Part shown: positions 9,342-17,988 of the stretch, piece after piece
Layout: every line of letters starts with the position of its first letter
How positions within the stretch are numbered: position 1 is the first letter of the stretch
Assembly: GCF_022919135.1 (NCBI RefSeq)
Contig: NZ_CP095049.1
Location: forward strand, 3,786,501 to 3,850,500
Direction of reading: 5' to 3'
DNA from: Hymenobacter cellulosivorans
GTDB taxonomy: Bacteria; Bacteroidota; Bacteroidia; Cytophagales; Hymenobacteraceae
DNA: 64,000 nucleotides
Notes under the pieces: generated by a model
Database searches by the model: none
What the model saw: the letters and a program-made list of their open reading frames with translations, nothing else
Told to the model about the DNA's origin: nothing
Position numbers and translations under genes: made by a program

Positions 9342-10202
9342 TTAAGCTTTTTCGGGCAGTACTCGCGTGCGGCGGCGGCGCCACGTGCGGATACCCCAGT
9401 AGGCCGCAGCTCCTACCACTACCAATGGCCAGATGGTCACCAAACCCAGCACAAGGTCGGTGCAGAGCGTCCAGCCAGAATAAAACGACTCTACCAAACG
9501 GCTGCCAAAGGATAGAACCGGCGCATCGGGTGTCGACAGGGCAATTGGCTGGAAGTAGGTAAGGGTGATAGTGGAATAGCCAACCTGGTCGTCGAGGGTT
9601 TTGAGCCGGCTTTCCGTAGCCTCAATGTCTCCGCGAACCTCGCCAAGTTTCTCCTCTATTTCGAGAATGTCAGCTACCTTTTTGGCCTGGCTCAGCAAGG
9701 CTACATAGCGCTGCTCTACGGCGCGCTTGGTACGTAGCCGAGCCGCAATATCGGCGTGCTCAGCTGTTACATCGTCACTGCCCAGGGTCTTCGACTCCAG
9801 AGCCCCCAGCCCATTCAGATGGTTGAGCAAGTCCTGAAAGCGGGCGGGCAACACCCGAATGGTCATCTGATGCTCCCATTGGCCGTCTTCCCGCTTCTCG
9901 GAGGCATCCGAAACGTAGGCGCCAAAGGCGCGGATGAGGCTGTCCATGCGCGCGTTGGCCTGGGGCAGGCTTGCCACTTTCACCCGCACGTCGGCATGGT
10001 AGATAATCTTGCGCGTAGCTGCCGGCGCGACAGAGGGTGAAGCTGTTTCCCCAGCATCGGGAGCACCGGGAGCTTCGGGAGCTGGGGGCGGTAATTCCAT
10101 GGCGTTCAGGGCTGGTGGTGTCTGCTTAGCCGTTTCGGGGCTTTGTTGGCTGCAGGCCATAGCCAGCAGAAGGATAGGTAAACTCCACACGCGTAATTTC
10201 AT
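9342..10202 (-). CDS. DUF4349 membrane lipoprotein
   Basis: About 286 residues from the ATG at 10202, chosen because it gives a clean lipoprotein signal (MKLRVWSLPILLLAMAC, Cys 17). A Pro/Ala-rich linker follows, then a DUF4349 domain: a beta-strand region (RKIIYHADVRVKV), a coiled coil rich in Glu/Lys/Arg (SQAKKVADILEIEEKLGEVR) and a strand VGYSTITLTY. A membrane helix near the C terminus (LVLGLVTIWPLVVVGAAAYW) ends in an Arg-rich cytoplasmic tail. The family function is unknown; it is probably an envelope protein. Its 3' end meets the bidirectional terminator. Confidence 0.85.
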   Translation of the reverse strand: MKLRVWSLPILLLAMACSQQSPETAKQTPPALNAMELPPPAPEAPGAPDAGETASPSVAPAATRKIIYHADVRVKVASLPQANARMDSLIRAFGAYVSDASEKREDGQWEHQMTIRVLPARFQDLLNHLNGLGALESKTLGSDDVTAEHADIAARLRTKRAVEQRYVALLSQAKKVADILEIEEKLGEVRGDIEATESRLKTLDDQVGYSTITLTYFQPIALSTPDAPVLSFGSRLVESFYSGWTLCTDLVLGLVTIWPLVVVGAAAYWGIRTWRRRRTRVLPEKA

Positions 10203-10292
10203 AGAAGAAAGGAGTAAAGTGACTAAAGCCAACCACGTTTTTCCTTAATCAACTCAGGTGTAACGGGTAACCCACGCGGTGTGGTATAAGCC

Positions 10293-10327
10293 AAAAAAGC
10301 CCGATCTGGAAGTCAGACCGGGCTTTT
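10293..10327 (-). terminator. Intrinsic terminator downstream of murA
   Basis: aaaagcccgatctg pairs with cagaccgggctttt around a five-base loop, with one mismatch. In the - direction it lies just past the murA stop and ends in a run of T. Confidence 0.85.
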
Positions 10328-10363
10328 AAATTTTAAGGCTTCTATAAAAACCTAGCGGGCGAA

Positions 10364-11668
10364 TTAGAGCCGCCGAATCTGTGCGCCCAAGGCATTCAGG
10401 CGCTTGTCGATGAATTGGTAGCCCCGGTCAATCTGCTCTACGTTGTCAATGACGCTGCGGCCATCAGCCGAGAGGGCCGCAATGAGTAAGGCCACGCCGG
10501 CCCGGATGTCGGGCGAGGTCATGCTGATGCCGCGCAGGGCGTTGCGCTTGTCGAGGCCAATGACGATGGCGCGGTGCGGGTCACAGAGCGTAATCTGGGC
10601 GCCCATGTCGATGAGCTTGTCCACGAAGAACAGGCGCGACTCGAACATCTTCTGGTGAATCAGTACGGTGCCTTTGGCCTGGATGGCTACTACCAGCACA
10701 ATGCTGAGCAGGTCGGGAGTGAGGCCGGGCCAGGTGTGGTCCGATACAGTCAGGATGCTGCCGTCGAGGTAGGTGGCAATTTCGTAATGGTCCTGGGCCG
10801 GTACGTAGATATCGTCGCCCCGCACTTCGAGCTGAATGCCCAGTTTGCGGAAGGTGTCGGGGATGATGCCCAGCTCGGGTACCTGGCAGTCCTTGATGGT
10901 GATTTCGGAGCCCGTCATGGCGGCTAGGCCGATAAATGAGCCGATTTCAATCATGTCGGGCAGCATGCGGTGCTCAGTACCGCCCAGGCTTTCCACCCCT
11001 TCGATAGTCAGCAGGTTGGAGCCGATGCCATTAATTTTGGCGCCCATGCGCACCAGCATTTTGCACAGCTGCTGCAAGTACGGCTCACAGGCAGCGTTGT
11101 AAATGGTAGTAGTACCCTGAGCCAGAACGGCAGCCATGACGATGTTAGCCGTACCCGTTACCGAAGCTTCATCGAGCAGCATGTAGGTGCCGCGCAGACC
11201 GTTCTCGGCCTTGATACGGTAGAAATCGGTGCCTTCAAGGGTGAGCTTGCCGCCCAATTTTTCCAAACCCAAAAAGTGGGTGTCCATGGGCCGCCGGCCA
11301 ATCTTGTCGCCACCGGGCTTGGGTAGCTGGCACTTGCCGAAGCGGGCCAGCATGGGGCCCAGAATCATCACGGAGCCGCGCAAAGCCCGGCCCTGGGCCA
11401 CGAACTGCTCGGAGTCAAGGTAGTCCAGGTTCACAGCGTCGGCCTGGAAGCGGTAGGTGTCGGAGGCAAGCTTCCCAACCTTGACGCCCATGTCGCGGAG
11501 CAGCTCGATGAGCTTGTTCACGTCGCGGATGTCGGGAATGTTGCTGATGGTGACGGGCTCGGAGGTGAGCAAAACCGCACACAGGATTTGAAGGGCTTCG
11601 TTTTTAGCGCCCTGAGGCACAATTTCACCCTTCAGCGGATGGCCGCCGATTACTTCAAATGAAGCCAT
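10364..11668 (-). CDS. murA: UDP-N-acetylglucosamine 1-carboxyvinyltransferase MurA
   Basis: A 434-residue enzyme of normal length for the first committed step of peptidoglycan synthesis (enolpyruvyl transfer from PEP to UDP-GlcNAc, cytoplasm). The N-terminal catalytic Lys-Asn pair is K22-N23 (GAKNEALQ). The active-site loop reads PGGDKIGRRPMD, so Asp121 stands where most MurA proteins have the Cys that fosfomycin alkylates; natural Asp variants are known to resist the drug. It lies downstream of the DUF4290 gene on the same strand, 135 bp away, with a palindromic element between. Confidence 0.96.
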   Translation of the reverse strand: MASFEVIGGHPLKGEIVPQGAKNEALQILCAVLLTSEPVTISNIPDIRDVNKLIELLRDMGVKVGKLASDTYRFQADAVNLDYLDSEQFVAQGRALRGSVMILGPMLARFGKCQLPKPGGDKIGRRPMDTHFLGLEKLGGKLTLEGTDFYRIKAENGLRGTYMLLDEASVTGTANIVMAAVLAQGTTTIYNAACEPYLQQLCKMLVRMGAKINGIGSNLLTIEGVESLGGTEHRMLPDMIEIGSFIGLAAMTGSEITIKDCQVPELGIIPDTFRKLGIQLEVRGDDIYVPAQDHYEIATYLDGSILTVSDHTWPGLTPDLLSIVLVVAIQAKGTVLIHQKMFESRLFFVDKLIDMGAQITLCDPHRAIVIGLDKRNALRGISMTSPDIRAGVALLIAALSADGRSVIDNVEQIDRGYQFIDKRLNALGAQIRRL

Positions 11669-11679
11669 GTACTAATTGG

Positions 11680-11797
11680 TTATTCGTTGTCCGTTGGTAG
11701 GTCTGTGGGCATAGGCTCAGTTGCTCGTTGACAAGTGCAGATTGTCCGTTATCAGGGATGATATCGCCTGATAACGGACAACGCACAACGAACAACT
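11680..11797. repeat. Palindromic intergenic element, family A (GTTGTTCGTTGT type)
   Basis: It includes an exact 15-bp inverted repeat, ttgtccgttatcagg (11747-11761) with cctgataacggacaa, flanked by gttattcgttgt, gttgctcgttg and acaacgaacaacta motifs. Related arms occur at 58256-58279, 61195-61274 and 63594-63669. In the - transcript it follows the DUF4290 stop by about 7 nt. Confidence 0.75.
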
Positions 11798-11803
11798 AAA
11801 AAC

Positions 11804-12538
11804 TTACTGGGGTGGCTGCTGAGGTTCCTGGCGGCCTTTTTTGCCGCCGCGCCGCTGCTTGTCCCGGCGGTTGTTGTTGCCGCCCCGGCGGCCTTCCCGG
11901 TCGCCACGCTCCCCGCGTTCCGCCCGCTCGGCGCGGGGTTGGGGTACGATGAAGGGCGCTGGCCGGCCGCCAACAGGAGCAGCGGCGAAGTCGAACAGAT
12001 TATTGGCATCCACCTGGGCCGGGTCCAGCTCCAGCTTGCCGCCCGACAGCTCTTTGAGGTGCTTGAGGATGGTTACATCCTTGGCGTTTTCCTTGCTGTA
12101 GGAGCGGTACAAGAACTTCATGGTGCGGCCGATGGTGATGGTGGCCTGCTCCCGTTCGGCGGCATCTTCCAGGGCCAGAGCCTGCTCAATCATCACTTCC
12201 ACGCTGCGGCCGTAGGCCTTGAGCTTGGGCGACTTGATAGGATATGCCACGCGGGCGGGCTGCTTGGCCAGAATATCCAGGGCGTGCAGCGGGAAGGGAC
12301 TGTCCACATCCAGCTCACCGTCGGTCATTTCGAAGACGTGGTTCCAGACTTTGGCCTGGGCGTCGGGCTGCTCGCGCAGGGTGGGGTTGAGACGGAAGAT
12401 GAGCTGCACAATCTGCTGAGCCCGCTTGGTGCGCTCTTCCCGATCTTCAATCGTGCGCAGCTGCTGAATCAGCTCGTAGGTGCTCTGCCCGTATTCGCGC
12501 AGGAGCAGCTCATGTTTAAAAGGCGAAGGTAATGCCAT
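11804..12538 (-). CDS. DUF4290 domain protein with RG-rich tail
   Basis: A 244-residue protein. Residues 1-180 match DUF4290, a Bacteroidota-restricted, helix-rich family without known function (FKHELLLREYGQSTYELIQQ, TIGRTMKFLYRSYSKENAKD). The C terminus (about 200-244) is low-complexity, rich in Arg, Gly, Glu and Gln (RGERGDREGRRGGNNNRRDK), as in RNA-binding or disordered tails. It is followed by murA on the same strand, which suggests co-transcription and perhaps a link to envelope or growth. The function is not known. Confidence 0.85.
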   Translation of the reverse strand: MALPSPFKHELLLREYGQSTYELIQQLRTIEDREERTKRAQQIVQLIFRLNPTLREQPDAQAKVWNHVFEMTDGELDVDSPFPLHALDILAKQPARVAYPIKSPKLKAYGRSVEVMIEQALALEDAAEREQATITIGRTMKFLYRSYSKENAKDVTILKHLKELSGGKLELDPAQVDANNLFDFAAAPVGGRPAPFIVPQPRAERAERGERGDREGRRGGNNNRRDKQRRGGKKGRQEPQQPPQ

Positions 12539-12675
12539 TGGAAAAAGGCGTAGCCACTCTGAAAAGCAGCTGGTTAAGTCAAGAAGTAGGAGAGTGGGCT
12601 ACACTCAAGAGGCTGATGTACAACGAGTAGCTAATCAGCAAACGGTGGCTAGCGGGTCAAGTTACGACCTTCACC

Positions 12676-14922
12676 CTAGCTCAGCACCCGCAATTTCGCA
12701 AAACTCAGCAATAACGTCTTCTCGCCGACTTCTTCGAACTCGATAATGGCCTTGGTGGAGCCTTGCTGGGCTTCGAGCTTGGTGACCTTGCCGAAACCAA
12801 ACTTGGGATGCTCCACGCGCTGCCCGGTTTGCAGGTTGCTCGTATCACTAGGCTGGAAATCGGCCGGCGGGGTGTAGCCCTTGGCCACCGTCTTACGCGG
12901 GGCAGGGGGAATAAGGTTCGAGCGGCGCTCCACCACGTGGCCGAATGGCGACTCGCCCGGGCCGGCCGAGGAGAACTTGAAGTCGACGAACTGGGGGTCA
13001 ATTTCGTCGAGGAAGCGGCTTTTCTCGCAGCTGCGCAGGTTGCCCCACTGGTAGCGGGACGTGGCGTAGCTCAGGGTCAGCTTCTTCTCAGCCCGGGTAA
13101 TGGCCACGTAGAACAGGCGGCGCTCTTCCTCCAAATCGGCCCGGGAGGTAATCATCATCTGCGAGGGGAACAGGTTTTCCTCCATGCCCACGATGTAGAC
13201 GTTGCGGAACTCCAGACCCTTGGCCGAGTGAATGGTCATCATCGTGACGGCCTCGCCTTCGTCCTTAGCGTCCTTGGTGTCGGCGTCGGTGACGAGGGCA
13301 ATGTCCTGCAGGAAGGAAGCCAACGATTTGTCTTCGCGCTCCGGGTCCTCGGTGTAGGCTTTCACGCCGTTCAGGAGTTCCTGGATGTTCTCGTAGCGGC
13401 TCAGGCCCTCGATGCTCTTGTCGGCATAGAGCTCCTCAATCATGCCCGAGTTCTTGGCAATGAACTTGGCCGCCTCGAAGGCGTCTTCCTTGCCGGCCAG
13501 CACCGCGTAGCTTTTGATCTGCTCGGCGAAGGTTTCAATCGGGTTGGCAATGCGGGCCGTGAGGAAGGAGTTGGCGTTGCTGACCACTTCCCACAGGGAG
13601 TGGTTGCTGGCCTCGGCCGTGTTAATCAGCTTGCTGATGGTCGTGTCGCCGATGCCGCGCTTGGGGTAGTTGATAACCCGGCGCAGGGCCTGCTCGTCGT
13701 TGTGGTTCACCGTCAGGCGCAGGTAGGCCACCAGGTCCTTGATTTCCTTGCGCTGGTAGAAGCTCAGACCGCCCACAATCTTGTACTTGATGTTGAGCTT
13801 GCGCAGGGCTTCTTCCATGGCCCGGCTCTGGGCGTTGGTGCGGTAGAGGATGGCGAAGTCATCATACGACAGATGCTGGTTCATCTTGTCCTCGTAGATG
13901 CTGTTGGCCACCAGCTTGCCTTCCTCGTTGTCCGAGGCAGCTTTGATAACCTCAATCAGGGTACCTTCCTCGTTTTCCGAGAAAACGTCCTTGCGCAGCT
14001 GGGCCTTGTTGTTCTTGATGACCGAGTTGGCGGCCTTCACAATGTTCTTCGTGGAGCGGTAGTTCTGCTCCAGCTTAAACACCTGCAACTCGGGGTAATC
14101 CTTTTCGAAGTTGAGAATGTTGGTAATGTCGGCCCCGCGGAAGGCGTAGATACTCTGGGCGTCGTCGCCGACGACGCAGATATTCCGCTCCTTGGCCGAG
14201 AGCTTGCGCGTTATTAGGTACTGGGAGTAGTTCGTGTCCTGATACTCGTCGACCATCACGTACTTGAAGATGTTCTGGTACTTGTTCAGCACGTCGGGGT
14301 GGTCCTTGAAGAGCACGTTCGTGTTGAAGAGCAGATCATCAAAGTCCATGGCGCCGGCCTTGAAGCAGCGGGCGTGGTACTGCTGGTAGATAGCGCCAAT
14401 TTTGGGGCGCAGGGCCGCGTCGTCGTCCTGGCGGATGACGGGGTCCTGCAGGTACTGCTGTACCGAAATCAGCTTGTTCTTGGCCGCCGAAATCCGGCCC
14501 AGCACCATGCTCGGCTTGTAGAGCTTGTCGTCCAGGTCCATTTCCTTGACGATCTGCGTAATCAGCGTCTTGGAGTCCTGGGTGTCGTAGATGGTAAAGT
14601 GGCGGGGGAAGCCGATTTTGTCGGCCTCGGAGCGCAGAATTTTGGCAAACACCGAGTGGAAGGTGCCCATCCAGACGTTCTTGGCCTCGGGGCCCACTAC
14701 CTTTTCGATACGGGCGCGCATTTCCTTGGCGGCCTTGTTGGTAAAGGTCAGGGCCAGGATGTTGAACGGGTCGACGCCCTGCTCAAGCAGGTTGGCAATG
14801 CGGTAGGTCAGCACCCGGGTTTTGCCCGAGCCGGCACCGGCGATAATCATGCAGGGGCCGTCGATTTGCAGCACCGCGGCGGCCTGCGAGGGGTTCAGGA
14901 GTTTGTTGTAATCTAATGCCAT
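12676..14922 (-). CDS. UvrD/PcrA-type ATP-dependent DNA helicase
   Basis: A 748-residue superfamily 1A 3'-5' helicase for DNA repair and replication-fork maintenance. Motifs in order: Q-motif region LNPSQAAAV, Walker A AGAGSGKT (about 28-35), TFTNKAAKEM, Walker B VMVDEYQDTN, VGDDAQSIYAFRGA, EQNYRS, TIHSAKGLEF and VAITRAEKKL. The C-terminal end carries the GQRVEHPKFGFGKV segment typical of PcrA-like proteins. A TACCTTTG element lies upstream on the - strand (14955-14962). It is divergent from the DUF3109 gene. pcrA or uvrD would both be fair names. Confidence 0.95.
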   Translation of the reverse strand: MALDYNKLLNPSQAAAVLQIDGPCMIIAGAGSGKTRVLTYRIANLLEQGVDPFNILALTFTNKAAKEMRARIEKVVGPEAKNVWMGTFHSVFAKILRSEADKIGFPRHFTIYDTQDSKTLITQIVKEMDLDDKLYKPSMVLGRISAAKNKLISVQQYLQDPVIRQDDDAALRPKIGAIYQQYHARCFKAGAMDFDDLLFNTNVLFKDHPDVLNKYQNIFKYVMVDEYQDTNYSQYLITRKLSAKERNICVVGDDAQSIYAFRGADITNILNFEKDYPELQVFKLEQNYRSTKNIVKAANSVIKNNKAQLRKDVFSENEEGTLIEVIKAASDNEEGKLVANSIYEDKMNQHLSYDDFAILYRTNAQSRAMEEALRKLNIKYKIVGGLSFYQRKEIKDLVAYLRLTVNHNDEQALRRVINYPKRGIGDTTISKLINTAEASNHSLWEVVSNANSFLTARIANPIETFAEQIKSYAVLAGKEDAFEAAKFIAKNSGMIEELYADKSIEGLSRYENIQELLNGVKAYTEDPEREDKSLASFLQDIALVTDADTKDAKDEGEAVTMMTIHSAKGLEFRNVYIVGMEENLFPSQMMITSRADLEEERRLFYVAITRAEKKLTLSYATSRYQWGNLRSCEKSRFLDEIDPQFVDFKFSSAGPGESPFGHVVERRSNLIPPAPRKTVAKGYTPPADFQPSDTSNLQTGQRVEHPKFGFGKVTKLEAQQGSTKAIIEFEEVGEKTLLLSFAKLRVLS

Positions 14923-15012
14923 TCGTCAAGTAAATCAGCGCCTCGGCTAAGGGGCAAAGGTAGGGCTTTGCCTGCGGAGTTGCAGCCTTCGAACTATAGT
15001 TTCAGTTCGGGT

Positions 15013-15045
15013 TTGAACTGCTTCTCAACGCCGGGTGTATCTTTG
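15013..15045 (+). promoter_or_regulatory. Bacteroidota-type promoter for the DUF3109 gene
   Basis: TTG at 15013-15015, a 22-base spacer and TATCTTTG at 15038-15045 match the TTG/TAnnTTTG consensus. The ATG lies 22 bases downstream. Confidence 0.65.
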
Positions 15046-15067
15046 CAGTTCGCTTCTTTGCAATTCC

Positions 15068-15649
15068 ATGATTATCATTCAGAATACGGTCATTTCCGAC
15101 GACGTGCGCGACAATTTCTTTGTCTGCAACCTGGAAGCCTGCAAGGGCGCCTGCTGCGTAGAAGGTGACCTTGGTGCCCCGTTGGAGGCCCATGAGCTGC
15201 AGATTCTGCAGGACGAGTACCACAAGATTAAACCCTTCCTCACCGAGGCCGGGCAGCAGGCCATCGAACAACAGGGCCTGTATATCAAAGACTGGGAGGG
15301 TGACTACAGCACCACGACCATCAACGACCGGGAGTGCGCCTACGCCCTGTACGACGAGCGGGGCATCCTCAAGTGCGGCATCGAGCAGGCCTATCTGGCG
15401 GGCGTGACGACCTTCAAAAAGCCTATCAGCTGCCACCTCTACCCGATCCGCATTACCAAGTACGAGGACTTTGAGGCCCTGAACTACGACCGGTGGAACA
15501 TCTGCAACCCGGCCTGCAGCTTCGGTGCCAGCCTCGGAGTGCGCATCTACCAGTTCCTCAAAGAGCCCCTGGTGCGCAAGTATGGGGAGGAATGGTACGA
15601 GGAGTTGGTTACTGAGATTGAAACCAACAGCCCGCCGATCAACGCGTAA
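15068..15649 (+). CDS. DUF3109 family cysteine-cluster protein
   Basis: A 193-residue cytoplasmic protein from the ATG at 15068, placed just after a good promoter; an in-frame upstream TTG/GTG would start inside the promoter. Conserved Cys groups are [11 protein letters not shown] (about 19-29), ECAY, KCGIEQ, SCHLYP and CNPACSFG, the DUF3109 signature, which suggests bound metal (Zn or Fe) as in related YkgJ-type cysteine clusters. The function is unknown. It ends 2 bases before a strong bidirectional terminator and appears monocistronic. Confidence 0.88.
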   Translation: MIIIQNTVISDDVRDNFFVCNLEACKGACCVEGDLGAPLEAHELQILQDEYHKIKPFLTEAGQQAIEQQGLYIKDWEGDYSTTTINDRECAYALYDERGILKCGIEQAYLAGVTTFKKPISCHLYPIRITKYEDFEALNYDRWNICNPACSFGASLGVRIYQFLKEPLVRKYGEEWYEELVTEIETNSPPINA

Positions 15650-15651
15650 GC

Positions 15652-15690
15652 CACAAAAAAGGCCGACTCCAGAGTCGGCCTTTTTTGTGG
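15652..15690. terminator. Bidirectional intrinsic terminator
   Basis: Perfect stem cacaaaaaaggccgactc / gagtcggccttttttgtg with a three-base loop. It serves the DUF3109 gene and the convergent DUF805 gene. Confidence 0.95.
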
Positions 15691-15729
15691 TCTAGTTGCC
15701 GGCTTATAGGCATACCAGCGGACTATTGC

Positions 15730-16086
15730 CTATGCTATAGGGTTCGAGGCTACGGTAGCAGTGGCACCTTTGGGGTCGGCGCCGTAAGCGTTTGGTCCCT
15801 TCTCGCCTTCGGTGCAGGCCAGGATGATATTGTAGATGGGGATCAGAAGATACCAGCCGCTTTTGCCCACATCGTGCATACGGCGCACTGCTACTGCAAT
15901 GCCGGGTATGAGCACGGCTAGGGAGAAGAGGCTGGCCAGCCAGGGCATCTTCAGCATGCCCGCCACGAAGCCCAGCACGAAGGAGACGATGATGTTGAAA
16001 AGCATAAAGTACCAGTACTCGGCGCGGCGGGCACGGCCATTGAAGTCGGCGTAATGGTTTTTGAGGGCGTTGATAAAGTAGTGCAT
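15730..16086 (-). CDS. DUF805 family membrane protein
   Basis: A 118-residue membrane protein. The N-terminal FNGRARRAEYWYFMLFN is the classic DUF805 start. Membrane helices lie near 27-45, 49-67 and 77-91, with the conserved RRMHDVGKSGWYLL between the second and third. The polar Ala/Thr tail carries nothing recognisable. The role of the family is unknown; members are small inner-membrane proteins. It has its own transcription unit between two terminator regions. Confidence 0.88.
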   Translation of the reverse strand: MHYFINALKNHYADFNGRARRAEYWYFMLFNIIVSFVLGFVAGMLKMPWLASLFSLAVLIPGIAVAVRRMHDVGKSGWYLLIPIYNIILACTEGEKGPNAYGADPKGATATVASNPIA

Positions 16087-16326
16087 ATTGTGAGAAAGGA
16101 GTGAAAGGTGTGGTCGAGTTTACGGGCCTTGGGCCAGTTTAGTTTATTAATTATATATTCATATACATGCCAGCTAAAAAAGCTACCTGCCGAGCCGGTG
16201 TTTTTGGCGCCCGCAAGGGTGGTTTGCGACAAAATCGTTAGGCGCTGTAAATCAAGGACTCGGCGGAGTTGCGGGGCCGGATCTGGAATGATAAGTTGCG
16301 GCTTCCTCGCCTTAAAAACAGACCCC

Positions 16327-16749
16327 ATGGAAGACCAGCAACGCAAAGCCGCCCCAACCTCTACTGCCGACTCTACCCCGAAAGTGACCGGTATCGGCGG
16401 GATCTTCTTTTTCTCCGACAACCCCCAGCAAACCCGGGACTGGTATGCCCTCAACCTAGGCCTGGAAGTCAACGAGTGGGGCTCGACCTTCGAGTTCCGC
16501 AACGTGGACCGGCCCGAGGAAGTGCACGCGCTGCAATGGAGCCCTTTTCAGACCGGCACCAACTATTTCGCGCCTTCCCACAAGGAGTTCATGATTAACT
16601 ACCGGGTACAGAACATCGAGGGGCTAGTGAACAGGCTGCGAGAGAATGGGGTGACCATCCTCGACGACGTTGCCAGCTCCGACTACGGCAAATTCGTGCA
16701 CGTCCTAGACGCGGATGGCAACAAGATTGAGCTCTGGGAGCCCCGCTAG
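16327..16749 (+). CDS. VOC (glyoxalase/bleomycin-resistance fold) family protein
   Basis: A 140-residue protein with a single VOC domain: GGIFFFSDNPQQTRDWYALNLGLEV (positions about 22-46, start of the first beta-alpha-beta-beta-beta unit) and GKFVHVLDADGNKIELWEP at the C terminus with the conserved Glu metal ligand. The ATG at 16327 was chosen because the frame upstream crosses a non-coding A+T-rich stretch. The substrate cannot be predicted; such proteins include lyases, dioxygenases and resistance proteins. The next gene follows after 41 bp. Confidence 0.85.
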   Translation: MEDQQRKAAPTSTADSTPKVTGIGGIFFFSDNPQQTRDWYALNLGLEVNEWGSTFEFRNVDRPEEVHALQWSPFQTGTNYFAPSHKEFMINYRVQNIEGLVNRLRENGVTILDDVASSDYGKFVHVLDADGNKIELWEPR

Positions 16750-16790
16750 GCGGGACTGGTGGTAACTTGGGGGCCTGACCCCACCCGATA

Positions 16791-17279
16791 ATGGAAGAAA
16801 TGTATGTGAGCCGGGAGCTGCCGGCGACCCAGATTCAGGCGTTTTTGCAATCGGTGCTGCCGGGGCTGACGGTGTTTCCCTGGGCGTTGCTGCTGGGGGA
16901 GGAGGAGCCAATGGAGTTTGATTCGAGCAATCCGGCTCATATTTTCTTCGAAACGCTGCCGTCGGAGGTGCCGGAGTTTGCCTGGCACCTGGCCATTTAC
17001 CGTACGCCCGCGGGCGAGGACGAGGAAGCCCGGGCACTGTGGCTGGGCCGGCAGCTTTCGGCCGGCTTCGGGGTAGATGTGCTGGTGCCCTTTACCCACC
17101 CGCAGCAGCCCCACAACCCATTTTATAACATCGTATTCCGGCAGGGCGGAAGCTACCTGGCCGACGACAGCGAAACCGAGTTTGGGGAGCCCGACGCGAA
17201 GCCCGTGCGCATTTTGGGACCGTATGTGTTGCCCGTCGTTGCGTTTGATGCACTCGGCCAGCGCGTGGAGAACTTATAA
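16791..17279 (+). CDS. Hypothetical protein, 162 residues
   Basis: No family recognised. The protein is acidic, soluble-looking and has no signal peptide or membrane helix. Visible features are an N-terminal MEEMYVSRELPATQIQAFLQ, a central acidic GEDEEARALWLGRQLSAGFG and a C-terminal GPYVLPVVAFDALG. Codon use resembles its neighbours. It follows the VOC gene in the same direction by 41 bp and ends before a terminator at 17345, which supports a real two-gene unit. Confidence 0.65.
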   Translation: MEEMYVSRELPATQIQAFLQSVLPGLTVFPWALLLGEEEPMEFDSSNPAHIFFETLPSEVPEFAWHLAIYRTPAGEDEEARALWLGRQLSAGFGVDVLVPFTHPQQPHNPFYNIVFRQGGSYLADDSETEFGEPDAKPVRILGPYVLPVVAFDALGQRVENL

Positions 17280-17344
17280 GGCGGGAAGAACGCGGCGCGA
17301 GGGCCTGGGCTGCTACTGTGCAGAAACAGGGAAAACTAGAAAGG

Positions 17345-17374
17345 AAAAGGCCCGACTACCAGTCGGGCCTTTTA
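17345..17374. terminator. Bidirectional intrinsic terminator
   Basis: aaaaggcccgact / agtcgggcctttt with a three-base loop, between convergent genes. Confidence 0.9.
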
Positions 17375-17389
17375 GGTGAGCTACTGACG

Positions 17390-17872
17390 TTATTCCTGCT
17401 CTACCTCCGTACCAATGGGAGGCAAGTTGTCAGGATCATATCTAGGGCGTCTTAAGTCAGGTGCTGCCATATAAGCGAAATAGAAAATAAAGGGAATATA
17501 TAAGGTGGGGATGAATGCCAGGAACAGGTTTCTCTGCATAGTGCGAAATTCTCCTTTCGGCAGAATAAACAGGATTAAGAGCCCTGCTAAAGGACCCCAA
17601 AAGGCTAGCCTATCCACCTGGTATTCTTCTTGGTAAATGGGAGTGCAATACGGTAGAACGTCATTTATGCCGGCCATCATACTCCTCCCATCATGGTGCT
17701 CAAAGTCTGCAATAGTTAATGTCCCTTTCCGGGTTGGGACTCTGTCGGTAGCGGTCAGATATACCAGAAGGAAGACTAGCGGCCAGTAGAAAATCCACTT
17801 GACGGCCGGGCTCCGGCGGTAGTGCCAGGCAAATGAACAAAGCACAGTGAGGGGGACCAGGAACAGGAACAT
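17390..17872 (-). CDS. Hypothetical membrane protein, about 160 residues
   Basis: No family recognised. Membrane helices are predicted at the N terminus (MFLFLVPLTVLCSFAW), near 28-42 (WIFYWPLVFLLVYL), near 90-105 (LAFWGPLAGLLILFIL) and near 117-133 (LFLAFIPTLYIPFIFYF). The frame is open upstream to 17971, but that part runs through a terminator hairpin and a TTG-N22-TACATTTG promoter, so I place the start at the ATG at 17872. Composition is more A+T-rich than its neighbours. Confidence 0.65.
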   Translation of the reverse strand: MFLFLVPLTVLCSFAWHYRRSPAVKWIFYWPLVFLLVYLTATDRVPTRKGTLTIADFEHHDGRSMMAGINDVLPYCTPIYQEEYQVDRLAFWGPLAGLLILFILPKGEFRTMQRNLFLAFIPTLYIPFIFYFAYMAAPDLRRPRYDPDNLPPIGTEVEQE

Positions 17873-17892
17873 GGCAAGCGGTGAGGTGAATT

Positions 17893-17925
17893 CAAATGTA
17901 GCCAGCCGTTTGGCAAGAGGGGCAA
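17893..17925 (-). promoter_or_regulatory. Bacteroidota-type promoter for the membrane protein gene
   Basis: Read on the - strand: TTG (17923-17925), a 22-base spacer and TACATTTG (17893-17900), about 20 bases before the ATG at 17872. Confidence 0.6.
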
Positions 17926-17932
17926 CTACCCA

Positions 17933-17965
17933 AAAGGGCCGACTAGCAGTAGTCGGCCCTTTGGC
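17933..17965. terminator. Intrinsic terminator downstream of the amylase gene
   Basis: Stem aaagggccgacta / tagtcggcccttt with a short loop and A/T-rich ends, between the amylase stop (17989) and the promoter of the next - strand gene. Confidence 0.88.
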
Positions 17966-17988
17966 ATTCACCTCACTTGTTCAACTGG

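Noticed and set aside
12763..14217. Open frame of 484 codons on the + strand
   Set aside because: It is antisense to the well-supported UvrD/PcrA helicase gene; repetitive Val/Gly/Leu composition is typical of shadow frames in G+C-rich genes.
17873..17971. N-terminal extension of the membrane protein gene ending at 17390
   Set aside because: The extension reads through a terminator hairpin and a TAnnTTTG promoter, so the start was moved to 17872.
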